A model generated the notes under the pieces. The model was not told where the DNA came from, did no database searches, and worked only from the letters and a program-made list of their open reading frames with translations. This document shows positions 36,179-43,276 of a stretch of DNA of 64,000 nt, in pieces. The stretch's first letter is position 1; each line of letters begins with the position of its first letter. The position numbers and the translations under genes are program-made. This DNA is from Pontiella sulfatireligans (GTDB lineage: Bacteria; Verrucomicrobiota; Kiritimatiellia; Kiritimatiellales; Pontiellaceae), in the NCBI RefSeq assembly GCF_900890705.1, contig NZ_CAAHFH010000001.1, forward strand, positions 2,914,001 to 2,978,000, given 5' to 3'.

Positions 36179-36361
36179 ATGGCAACAAATCCAATTGGGA
36201 AAAACACAAAAACGATTGGCATCAATATGCAAAAAGATATGGCAGACGAACTTGAAAAACGTGCAAACTCAATGCACCTTTCCACCAGCAAATACTGCAA
36301 GGTCATCCTAACCGAATGGCTGAGTTCCGGAAAAAAACTGACGCTGCAGGAAAAACAATAG
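36179..36361 (+). CDS. Ribbon-helix-helix-like DNA-binding protein
   Basis: The 60 residues start at the ATG at 36179 with AAGGAG seven bases before. The beta strand KTIGINMQKDMADELEKRA and the following helix SMHLSTSKYCKVILTEWL fit the short RHH/CopG/Arc pattern, in which dimers bind DNA through the strand. The gene is AT-rich relative to neighbours. A strong terminator follows at 36384. No toxin gene is adjacent, so it is probably a stand-alone regulator or an orphan antitoxin. Confidence 0.65.
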   Translation: MATNPIGKNTKTIGINMQKDMADELEKRANSMHLSTSKYCKVILTEWLSSGKKLTLQEKQ

Positions 36362-36383
36362 ATTTTACTGTATTTTTTGACCG

Positions 36384-36410
36384 AAAAGGTTCCTTCAAGG
36401 AACCTTTTTT
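36384..36410. terminator. Rho-independent terminator after the RHH gene
   Basis: A perfect stem of AAAAGGTTCC with GGAACCTTTT and a 5-base loop ends in a T run to 36410 on the plus strand. It lies 22 bases after the RHH stop. The mirrored A/T ends also allow leftward termination of the reductase gene. Confidence 0.9.
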
Positions 36411-36420
36411 GGTTCAGGAC

Positions 36421-37614
36421 TCACTGAGAGGACTCACTGAGACGCTTGGCTTCCTTTTCTTCGTGGAAGCACGCATGGGCCTCTTTGAGGAGTCCGGGAA
36501 TGCGGTCGGCAAAGGGGCTGGCCGAAAGGCAGCTCCAGTTATGCGCATCCACATCAACCGCCTGCTCGCCCGGGAACCAGTGCCCGGCATTGCCCAACAG
36601 GTTGTAGCGCATTTTTGCGAATTCAGTAATCCCAAGCCCCTTTTCAAACGTCCATAAGCGCAGGATTTCCCTCACATTGATATGCCCTGGAGTTTCCGTA
36701 TGGAGGGGAAGGCCCTTGTGCCACTGATGAACCCAATCCGCGCCCAAATCATTTTCCAAGGATTGGACGATCCGCTCCTCGATTTCTCCAACCATTGGAG
36801 AATTCCAATGGTTGGACACCGCCGCCACATGCTCATCGAAATCAGTTGGCTTCGCCGCGCCGATGCTCAGTGTATGCACTTCTGGCCGGGCCAGACAGTA
36901 GAGGCCGTTCCATTGCATGGGCGTTAGCGGGCTGCACAGCTTAGCCATCTTTTCCGTAGGATTATAGAGCATGCCGCCCTTGTCGTTGGGGCTGATGATA
37001 AACACGCCCATATCCATTTTCGCCGCGCTTTCCACCATCGGCCAGTGCAGCTGGTCGTAGATGAAATACCAATGCAGGTTCACATAATCGAACTCGCCGG
37101 ATTCGCACACCGGCGAAACCACATCGGGCCCGGCATGGGTCGAAAATCCGCAAAAGCGAACCCGGCCCTCCTTCTGCAGTTGCCGGACGGCATCAACGCA
37201 ACCGCCCTTTTTTAGGCAGGTTTCCATGTCATCGAGCGTATTAATGCCGTGGATGGCGAGAAAATCGATGTGCTCGAGTTGGAGATAGTTCATCGAGGTT
37301 TCGAACGTTTCAAGAAACTCCTTCGCGGTTTTCTTCACGCCGATTTTGGTTTGCACCAGCAGCTTGCTGCGGTCGATCTTCGGCAGCACCCACCCCAGCT
37401 GCATTTCGGACGGGCCATAGCCGCGTGCCGTTTCAATATGGTTGATGCCCAGCTCCAGCGCATAGTGAATGCAGTCTTCGAGGTTTTCTTGAATTTTCGG
37501 ATCAATTTTCCCCGGATCTAAATCATCCCACCCCTGCTGATAGCGCATGCCGCCGCAGGTCAGCACCGGCATCTGCACTTCTGTTCTTCCAAATCGTTTC
37601 GTTGGCACCTTCAT
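36421..37614 (-). CDS. Aldo/keto reductase family protein
   Basis: The 397 residues form a TIM-barrel aldo/keto reductase. The catalytic Tyr is in ARGYGPSEMQLG, the Lys in LLVQTKIG and the His in HIDFLAIHGIN. The N terminus FGRTEVQMPVLTCGGM is typical. The C-terminal part after about 300 is an extra helical region with GLGITEFAKMRYNLLG, as in AKR proteins that carry a C-terminal extension, but the four-Cys iron-sulfur motif of that class is missing here. It reduces carbonyls with NADPH; the substrate is unknown. Three TCCAA-NNN-TTGGA palindromes fall inside this gene. Confidence 0.85.
   Translation of the reverse strand: MKVPTKRFGRTEVQMPVLTCGGMRYQQGWDDLDPGKIDPKIQENLEDCIHYALELGINHIETARGYGPSEMQLGWVLPKIDRSKLLVQTKIGVKKTAKEFLETFETSMNYLQLEHIDFLAIHGINTLDDMETCLKKGGCVDAVRQLQKEGRVRFCGFSTHAGPDVVSPVCESGEFDYVNLHWYFIYDQLHWPMVESAAKMDMGVFIISPNDKGGMLYNPTEKMAKLCSPLTPMQWNGLYCLARPEVHTLSIGAAKPTDFDEHVAAVSNHWNSPMVGEIEERIVQSLENDLGADWVHQWHKGLPLHTETPGHINVREILRLWTFEKGLGITEFAKMRYNLLGNAGHWFPGEQAVDVDAHNWSCLSASPFADRIPGLLKEAHACFHEEKEAKRLSESSQ
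36755..36816. repeat. Cluster of three TCCAA-NNN-TTGGA palindromes
   Basis: Copies lie at 36755-36767, 36787-36799 and 36804-36816, all within the aldo/keto reductase coding sequence. Six more copies occur in the window (936, 967, 5891, 38827, 54527 and 56996). Confidence 0.8.
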
Positions 37615-37640
37615 CCTAAATTCCTATCCGATTATATTTC

Positions 37641-37713
37641 AAACACGAAGGCACCAAGGGCACAAAGATCTACGACACTCATCGTACTTGGTGCTCTTGG
37701 TATCTTCGTGTTT
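37641..37713. repeat. Inverted repeat at uvrC 3' end
   Basis: The left arm (37641-37669, AACACGAAGGCACCAAGG words) and right arm (37685-37713) pair imperfectly. It abuts the uvrC stop at 37714 and lies in the uvrC to reductase gap. The class is the same as 6896. Confidence 0.75.
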
Positions 37714-39186
37714 CTACTTCTTGTCAAGTTCGCTGCGGATCAGCTCTGCTGTTTTTGTTCCAATGCCCGGAGCTTCGGCAATCTGCTCAACCGTAGCGCG
37801 GCTCAGCCGGACAATCGATCCAAAGTGCTTCAGAAGCATCTCCTTTTTCGCGTTTCCAATCCCTGGAATTTCATCGAGGCGCGATTCCATGATGCGCTGC
37901 CTTCGCAGATCGCGGTGATAGGTAATGGCGAAGCGGTGCGCCTCATCGCGCAGGCGCGTCACCACCGTCAGCCCGTCCGAGTGGCGGGGCAGCACCAGAT
38001 TTCCCGAATTGGATTCATAGTCCCAAACCACCTCCTCGTACCGCTTGGCCAGCCCCACGATGGGCAGATCGTCCAGCCCTAGCGCCAACAGCTCGGCCTT
38101 GGCGGCGCGCAGCTGCGTGATGCCGCCGTCCACCATCACCAACTCCGGCATCGGCTTGTTTTCGCGCTGCAGGCGCGAATAGCGCCGGCGCACCACCTCG
38201 GCCATCGAGCGCGGATCGTCTGCGCCCTCGACCGTTTTGATGCGGAAGCGGCGGTAGCGGTTGGGATACGGCACGCCATCGACTGAACACACCATGCTGG
38301 CCACGGAATTGGTTCCTGATATATTGGAAATATCGAAGCACTCGATCACGCGAGGCTCCGCCGTCAGCTTCAACTGCTTTTTGAGTTCCTTCAGCCCCAG
38401 CCTCGCCTCGGCCTGCTTCATTTTTGGCGACTTGCGCACCTTGGCCTTTTCCTTCACCGCGTGATGGAGATGGAGCAGCATGTCGCGCAGCGCGGCGGCA
38501 TCTTCAAACCGATGCTCCAACGCCGCGGTTTCCATTTCGGCGCGCAGCTCCTTAAGCATTTCCATGCGCTCGCCCCGCAGAAAGGCGCAGGCGTCTTCCA
38601 CGCGCAGACGGTATTCCTCTTGAGTAACCTTTCCCACACACGGCGCCGAACAGTTGGCGATAATGTCGTTGCTGCAGTGCTTATAGGTGTCGGCGTCCGG
38701 CTCGCGCGGACGGCACCGGCGCAGGCCGAAGCGCCGCTCCAAAAACTCGACCGCCACCTTCGCCGCCATGCCCGAGGTATAGGGGCCGAAATAGGCCGCA
38801 CCGTCTTTCTTCTTGATCCGGCATTTTCCAATGGTTGGAAACGGGTGCTGCACATCCACGCGAATCATCACAAAGCGCTTGTCGTCCTTCCACAGCGTAT
38901 TGTAGTGAGGGCGGTATTCCTTGATCAGCTTGCCTTCCGTCAGAATCGCCTCCGCCTCCGACTTGAGCACCACAATGTCGAAATCCGCAATCGAGCTGAT
39001 CAGGCTGCGGATCTTCGGCTGCGCCGTGCGTTTGGTATGCTGCCGGAAATAGCTCCGCACACGTTTGCGCAACGAAGCCGCCTTGCCGACATAGATGATC
39101 TTGCCGTCGCGGTCGCGCATCAGGTAGCACCCCGGTTCGTCCGGCAGCGCCTTCAGCTTGGTCTTGATGTTTTCAGTCAACGGCAT
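37714..39186 (-). CDS. uvrC: Excinuclease ABC subunit C (UvrC)
   Basis: The 490 residues have an N-terminal GIY-YIG nuclease domain (about 10-95, with GCYLMRDRDGKIIYVGKA), a Cys cluster with CSAPCVGKV, the UVR motif near 200-235, an RNase H-like domain with ECFDISNISGT and VMVDGG, and a C-terminal helix-hairpin-helix pair (EIPGIGNAKK, EAPGIGTKTA). UvrC makes both cuts in nucleotide excision repair with UvrB. The chain is shorter than the usual 600 residues but all domains are present. Confidence 0.95.
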   Translation of the reverse strand: MPLTENIKTKLKALPDEPGCYLMRDRDGKIIYVGKAASLRKRVRSYFRQHTKRTAQPKIRSLISSIADFDIVVLKSEAEAILTEGKLIKEYRPHYNTLWKDDKRFVMIRVDVQHPFPTIGKCRIKKKDGAAYFGPYTSGMAAKVAVEFLERRFGLRRCRPREPDADTYKHCSNDIIANCSAPCVGKVTQEEYRLRVEDACAFLRGERMEMLKELRAEMETAALEHRFEDAAALRDMLLHLHHAVKEKAKVRKSPKMKQAEARLGLKELKKQLKLTAEPRVIECFDISNISGTNSVASMVCSVDGVPYPNRYRRFRIKTVEGADDPRSMAEVVRRRYSRLQRENKPMPELVMVDGGITQLRAAKAELLALGLDDLPIVGLAKRYEEVVWDYESNSGNLVLPRHSDGLTVVTRLRDEAHRFAITYHRDLRRQRIMESRLDEIPGIGNAKKEMLLKHFGSIVRLSRATVEQIAEAPGIGTKTAELIRSELDKK

Positions 39187-39302
39187 AGGCAGGATTAAAC
39201 CACGAAGGCGGCGCGGCCAAAAGACCAGTTTCCCGCCACTTCTCTGGAATTAAGGCTTGTGCTTGTTTAGACGAGGTATAAGCATGCCCCGAGGTTTGGA
39301 AC

Positions 39303-40307
39303 ATGGATATCCCAATTAACATCCTGAAGGAAATCTGGCTGGTCACCACGGCGATGGCGCCGTATTTGCTGTTTGGCTTCCTGATGGCCGGCGTGCTTTC
39401 CGTTCTGATTTCGAAGGATTATGTCCGCCGGCATCTGGGCGGGCATGGCGTGCTAGGCTCGGTCAAGGCGGCACTGATCGGCGTGCCGATGCCGATCTGC
39501 TCGTGCGGCGTCATCCCGCTGGCCGCCTCGCTCCGCAAACATGGCGCCAGCCGGGGCGCAACCGCCTCGTTCCTCGCCTCAACGCCGCAAACCGGCGTAG
39601 ACAGCCTAATGATCACCTATGCCCTGCTCGGCTGGGTGTTCGCCCTATTCCGCGCCATGGCGGCTTTTGTTTCAGGCATCGTCTGCGGCACCGCTGTTGC
39701 CGCGGTCTCGCCCAGAGACGAGGAGGCACCGCCCGAATGCCGGGACGAGTGCTGCCAGCCCAACGAACAGCCGGTGCTTAAACGCATGCTGCTGTATGGC
39801 TTCGTTTCGCTGCCCCGGGATATCTCCCGCTCCATGGCACTGGGCATTGTGGCTTCCGGCATCATCAGCGGCCTAATCCCGGACAACTTTTTTGAAGGCC
39901 AGCTGGGCAGTTCTCCAGCCACCATGTTCGTAATGCTTCTGATTGGCATTCCGCTCTACGTTTGCTCGGCGGCGTCGGTTCCCATTGCGCTCGCCTTCAT
40001 CAAAGCCGGCATTTCCCCCGGCGCGGCCCTGGTGTTTTTGATTACGGGGCCGGCCACCAACGCAGCCACGCTCACGACGCTGTGGCAGATCATCGGCAAA
40101 AAGCAGCTCGGCGTGTTCCTTGCCACACTGGCGGGATGCGCGCTGCTGGCCGGAATGTTGATTAATCTTTTTACGCCGAGTCTCGGCATAATCGAGCAGG
40201 TTTGCCACGAAGGAGGAACGAACAGCATCCTGGATCTGGTCTGGACCGCCCTGCTCATCGCCGTCCTTGCCAAAGGCATGCTTCCCGAGCGGAAGCCGGC
40301 CGGCTAA
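39303..40307 (+). CDS. Permease, SO_0444-type heavy-metal efflux family
   Basis: The 334-residue membrane protein has about eight hydrophobic segments in two halves. The family hallmark GVPMPICSCGVIPLAASLRK is at about 60-80, and a similar GIPLYVCSAASVPIALAF at about 220. A cytoplasmic Cys-rich loop, ECRDECCQP, sits between the halves. This fits the DUF318/YraQ-like permeases linked to Cu/Zn efflux in the SO_0444 group. The ATG at 39303 follows GAGG at nine bases. It is monocistronic, between uvrC and the response regulator. Confidence 0.8.
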   Translation: MDIPINILKEIWLVTTAMAPYLLFGFLMAGVLSVLISKDYVRRHLGGHGVLGSVKAALIGVPMPICSCGVIPLAASLRKHGASRGATASFLASTPQTGVDSLMITYALLGWVFALFRAMAAFVSGIVCGTAVAAVSPRDEEAPPECRDECCQPNEQPVLKRMLLYGFVSLPRDISRSMALGIVASGIISGLIPDNFFEGQLGSSPATMFVMLLIGIPLYVCSAASVPIALAFIKAGISPGAALVFLITGPATNAATLTTLWQIIGKKQLGVFLATLAGCALLAGMLINLFTPSLGIIEQVCHEGGTNSILDLVWTALLIAVLAKGMLPERKPAG

Positions 40308-40429
40308 CGCCGCAACATCAGAGGAAAATCCGCTGCTCAAAAAATCATTCGCTCTCTCAAAAAATACCCTTTCTTTATTGGAAAAACTCACCTAAACTTT
40401 TCAGTAAGCAGTGGCGGGAAGCTAAATAG

Positions 40430-41098
40430 ATGCAACCGAATATATATTCCATCCTAGTGGTCGATGACCACCCGATTATTCATGACGGGCTGAGAACCTT
40501 GCTTGCCAACGAGCACGACTTGGAAATCGTTACAACCGCCACCTCGGCCCGCGAAGCGTTGCAGAAACTGAAGGGTTCATTGCCCGACTTGGCCATTATC
40601 GACCTTTCGCTGGGCGATTCTGACGGCTCCTACCTGATCCAACGCATCAGAACCAAGCACCCCAAGCTGCGGATCCTGATCTACACCATGTCTGAAGAAA
40701 AGCTTTTTGCCGAACGGCTGGCAAGCGCAGGGGCAAACGGCTACATCATGAAAACATCGCCGCCGAGTATGCTCAAACAGGCCATACGCTCAGTGCTCGC
40801 CGACGAAATGTATTTCCCGGAAGATATCCTGCGGCGCATCCAAAAGTCGTCGAATGGCAGAAGCGAAGGCCCCCTAAGCCCGCTCGACAGCCTCTCCAAC
40901 CGCGAAATGGACATCTTCAAGCTCATCGGCCAGGGGCTTGACGCAGCCAACATCGCCCGGAAGCTTAAGATCACCCGCAACACGGTCGACACCCACCGCA
41001 TCAACATCAAGAACAAGCTGGAGCTTAAAAACGGAAAGGCGCTCGACCGCTACTCCTTCGAAGTCATCCAGCAAGGCAAGCTTCCGAAAAAGAAGTAA
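40430..41098 (+). CDS. NarL/FixJ-type response regulator
   Basis: The 222 residues start at the ATG at 40430. The receiver domain (about 7-125) has the acidic pair VVDDHP, the phospho-Asp 58 in AIIDLSLGDSDG and the conserved Lys in YIMKTSP. A LuxR helix-turn-helix follows (about 150-205) with LSNREMDIFKLIGQGL, NIARKLKITRNTVDTHRINI. It would bind DNA when phosphorylated. No kinase is adjacent; the NarX-type kinase at 27426 is a possible partner. A heptamer repeat tract follows the stop. Confidence 0.93.
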   Translation: MQPNIYSILVVDDHPIIHDGLRTLLANEHDLEIVTTATSAREALQKLKGSLPDLAIIDLSLGDSDGSYLIQRIRTKHPKLRILIYTMSEEKLFAERLASAGANGYIMKTSPPSMLKQAIRSVLADEMYFPEDILRRIQKSSNGRSEGPLSPLDSLSNREMDIFKLIGQGLDAANIARKLKITRNTVDTHRINIKNKLELKNGKALDRYSFEVIQQGKLPKKK

Positions 41099-41360
41099 AC
41101 GTGACGCGACTGCAAGGAGCGAGGCTTACGCGAAGCGAAGCCCCGAAGGGCAAGCCGAAGGCGAAGCAAACGTGAAACGTGAAACGTGAAACGTGAAACG
41201 TGAAACGTGAAACGTGAAACGTGAAACGTGAAACGTGAAACGTGAAACGTGAAACGTGAAAATTGTTTTGCAGCGCAGGGAGCCCTTCAAGAACAATCAC
41301 GGCTCAACCGTCACTTTTCACGAAACGAATCACGACTCAACCATCACGCATTAAAAAAAA
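41099..41360. other. Repeat-rich gap downstream of the response regulator
   Basis: This stretch has a GGCTT/AAGCC dyad near 41123-41142, the heptamer tract at 41168-41265 and a CACGGCTCAACCGTCAC-type segment (41297-41350), which resembles the repeat at 51860. There is no gene. Confidence 0.6.
41168..41265. repeat. Tandem heptamer tract, 14 units of AAACGTG
   Basis: Fourteen exact copies of the 7-bp unit AAACGTG run without interruption for 98 bp. A tract of this kind is prone to slipped-strand changes in copy number. It lies 69 bp past the response regulator stop and has no coding role. Confidence 0.9.
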
Positions 41361-41720
41361 GACAGGCAGGGCGGTAAGCCGGATTCTGTTCTCCCGAAGG
41401 AGTCAGTCATTTATCTAGTGCGTTCAACCCGCGACTATTAGCGATGCGGGCAGCATCATCGTCGCCTATTTGATCTTGCTCCGGACGGGGTTTACCCTGC
41501 CCCCTCGGTTGCCCTCGGGGCGGTGGGCTCTTACCCCACCTTTTCACCCTTACCATTCCCGCTCAAAGAGCGGGCATGGCGGTATATTTTCTGCGGCACT
41601 TTCCATCCCGTGCGATATCGCACACGGGTTCCCGCGTTAACCACGGAACGTCCTGCCCTGCGGAGTCCGGACTTTCCTCCCCCCGCCGAAGCGAAGAGCG
41701 ACCGATACACCCTGCCTGCT
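41361..41720 (-). ncRNA. rnpB: RNase P RNA (class A)
   Basis: On the minus strand the RNA starts near 41720 with CAGGCAGGGTG and ends near 41361 with CCCTGCCTG, which pairs as helix P1. Class A marks are GGAGGAAAGTCCGGACTCC near the 5' end (conserved region I), AAAGTGCCGCAGAAA in the middle, GGTAAGGGTGAAA and a GGGTAAACCCC loop, and the 3' conserved AGAACAGAATCCGGCTTAC. Length is about 360 nt, as usual. A run of eight T follows the P1 3' strand and can end transcription. The RNA cleaves tRNA 5' leaders. Confidence 0.96.
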
Positions 41721-41737
41721 TAAAAATGATGTGAATG

Positions 41738-41798
41738 GTTTGTAGTTCCGCCTTTAGGCGGCTCACACGCTCTGCCGCCTAAAGGCGGAACTACGAAC
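41738..41798. repeat. Double-hairpin repeat, GTAGTTCCGCC family
   Basis: The arms at 41738-41762 and 41774-41798 are reverse complements with one mismatch, around 11 bp. Each arm contains the palindrome CCGCCT-TT-AGGCGG. The repeat lies between the stop of the zinc-ribbon gene (41803) and the rnpB 5' end. A second full copy is at 53735. Confidence 0.85.
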
Positions 41799-41802
41799 TT
41801 TT

Positions 41803-42513
41803 TTACGGCGCCGGATTGTAGACAATGCGTCCGCAAAAGTTGCAGGCCACAATCTTAGTCGGATTGCGCGCATCATTGGTCACCTGAGGCGGAAGCTTCA
41901 TATGGCATCCGCCACAATGGCCGCCGGGCTCCACCATCACCACCGCGAAATCGCGCTTGTTGTTCAAGATGCGCGTGTACTTTTGGAGCAATGCTTTGTC
42001 GCAACTCTTGGCGGCGCGTGCGCGATCGGCCTTCATATGCTTGGCCTTTTCCTGCAATTCTGCGGCACGGGCATCTAGCTCGGCCAGCTCGTCGGCAATG
42101 CCTGCCATGTCTTCATCCAAGCGGGCTTTGCACTCGGCCTCGATGGCCTTGCCTTGCTCGAGGGACTCCATCAGCTGGATTTCCTTTTCTTCAAGCGCCT
42201 TGATTTCGTCCTCGGCCATGCCGATTTCCTTGACGAAAGCCCGGTATTGGTCGTTGGTCTGCGCCTCCATCTGCTGGTTTTTGTACTTCGTGATCTTTTC
42301 GTTGAGGACTTCGGCCCCAAGCTCCTGTTCTTTAAGCGTGGCTTCGGTGTGCTTCCGGCTGTCGAGCGCCATCTCCAGCTTTTGCTTAGAGCCGCTCAGC
42401 TGCGCCTCGATATCACTTTTCCGCTGCGGGATATCGCGGATTTCCCGCAAAATCTTAATGAGCCTGCGGTCTTTCTTCTGCAATGCATAAATCGGTTCCA
42501 ACGGATGCGACAC
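41803..42513 (-). CDS. Coiled-coil protein with C4 zinc ribbon (DUF164/CT398 type)
   Basis: The start is a GTG at 42513, with AGGAGG six bases upstream; a TTG at 42531 precedes that site and is less likely. The 236 residues begin with LEPIYALQKKDRRLIKIL. A long antiparallel coiled coil covers about 15-175, with RAAKSCDKALLQKY at its end. A C-terminal zinc ribbon follows, with CGGC...CNFC spacing, RIVYNPAP last. Family members are found across bacteria and may chaperone other assemblies. It lies upstream of rnpB. Confidence 0.85.
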   Translation of the reverse strand: MSHPLEPIYALQKKDRRLIKILREIRDIPQRKSDIEAQLSGSKQKLEMALDSRKHTEATLKEQELGAEVLNEKITKYKNQQMEAQTNDQYRAFVKEIGMAEDEIKALEEKEIQLMESLEQGKAIEAECKARLDEDMAGIADELAELDARAAELQEKAKHMKADRARAAKSCDKALLQKYTRILNNKRDFAVVMVEPGGHCGGCHMKLPPQVTNDARNPTKIVACNFCGRIVYNPAP

Positions 42514-42595
42514 GGGCAACCTCCTATTCAAATTCTAAAAAACAAGCCTCAAAAGCTACTCCTTCAACGGACACAAGTCAAAGCGATGGATCGAC

Positions 42596-43174
42596 TTATT
42601 TACTACCCGGATGCACCAGCTCCTGACCATCTTTGCACAGGGGGCAATCGGAAGGATCGTAGGTGACCGGCTCGATTTCCAGCAAACTGACCAACGGCGC
42701 ATCAAATACGGCTTTGCCGCCGCTGCGGTCAACCAAAATACCGATCGCCGCCACGACACCGCCGTTTGCTTCGACAATATCAATAGTTTCCTGAACGCGT
42801 CCACCACGGGTCACCACGTCTTCGGCAATCACAAATCGCTCGCCCTCTTTGATCTTAAAGCGACGAAGCTTCAGCACATTATCTTCCTTTTCGACAAAAA
42901 TAAAACGTATGCCCAGCGAGCGGGCCACTTCGTGACCGATCGTGATGCCGCCCATCGCCGGAGCAATTACGGTGTCGATCTGCAGATCGGCCAACTCGGC
43001 CTTGATCTTTTCAACCAGCGCTTCGCACAACTGGGCGGCCACACGCGGATTTTCCAACAAATGGGCGCACTGAAAAAACCGGTTGCTGTGCAATCCCGAG
43101 CGCAGTTCAAAATGGCCGTTCAACAAGGCTCCGGTACCTTCAAACATTTTCAATACTTCCTGCTGAGTCATCAT
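42596..43174 (-). CDS. pyrE: Orotate phosphoribosyltransferase (PyrE)
   Basis: The 192-residue enzyme has the PRPP-binding loop VIAEDVVTRGGRVQETI, the catalytic flexible region VEKEDNVLKLRRF and the N-terminal GHFELRSGLHSNRFFQ. The C terminus CPLCKDGQELVHPGSK is usual for this subgroup. It makes orotidine 5'-phosphate in pyrimidine synthesis. The ATG pair at 43174 follows AAGGAG at eight bases. It is upstream of the zinc-ribbon gene in the same direction, 82 bp apart. Confidence 0.96.
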   Translation of the reverse strand: MMTQQEVLKMFEGTGALLNGHFELRSGLHSNRFFQCAHLLENPRVAAQLCEALVEKIKAELADLQIDTVIAPAMGGITIGHEVARSLGIRFIFVEKEDNVLKLRRFKIKEGERFVIAEDVVTRGGRVQETIDIVEANGGVVAAIGILVDRSGGKAVFDAPLVSLLEIEPVTYDPSDCPLCKDGQELVHPGSK

Positions 43175-43231
43175 CTATCTCCTTTTCAAATCAACGCGCA
43201 TCTTGGAACCAAAGCCCACACGGCGGGAAGG

Positions 43232-43259
43232 AAAAAAAAAGCCCGTCTTGCGACGGGCC
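43232..43259 (-). terminator. Terminator of the PFOR gene
   Basis: On the minus strand a GCCCGTC/GACGGGC stem with a 4-base loop (43241-43258) is followed by nine T residues. It begins 18 bases after the PFOR stop. Confidence 0.92.
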
Positions 43260-43276
43260 TTGTTATACGGGAGCTG

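Noticed and set aside
41168-41265. CRISPR array
   Set aside because: The tract is a pure 7-bp tandem repeat with no spacers, and no cas gene is present.
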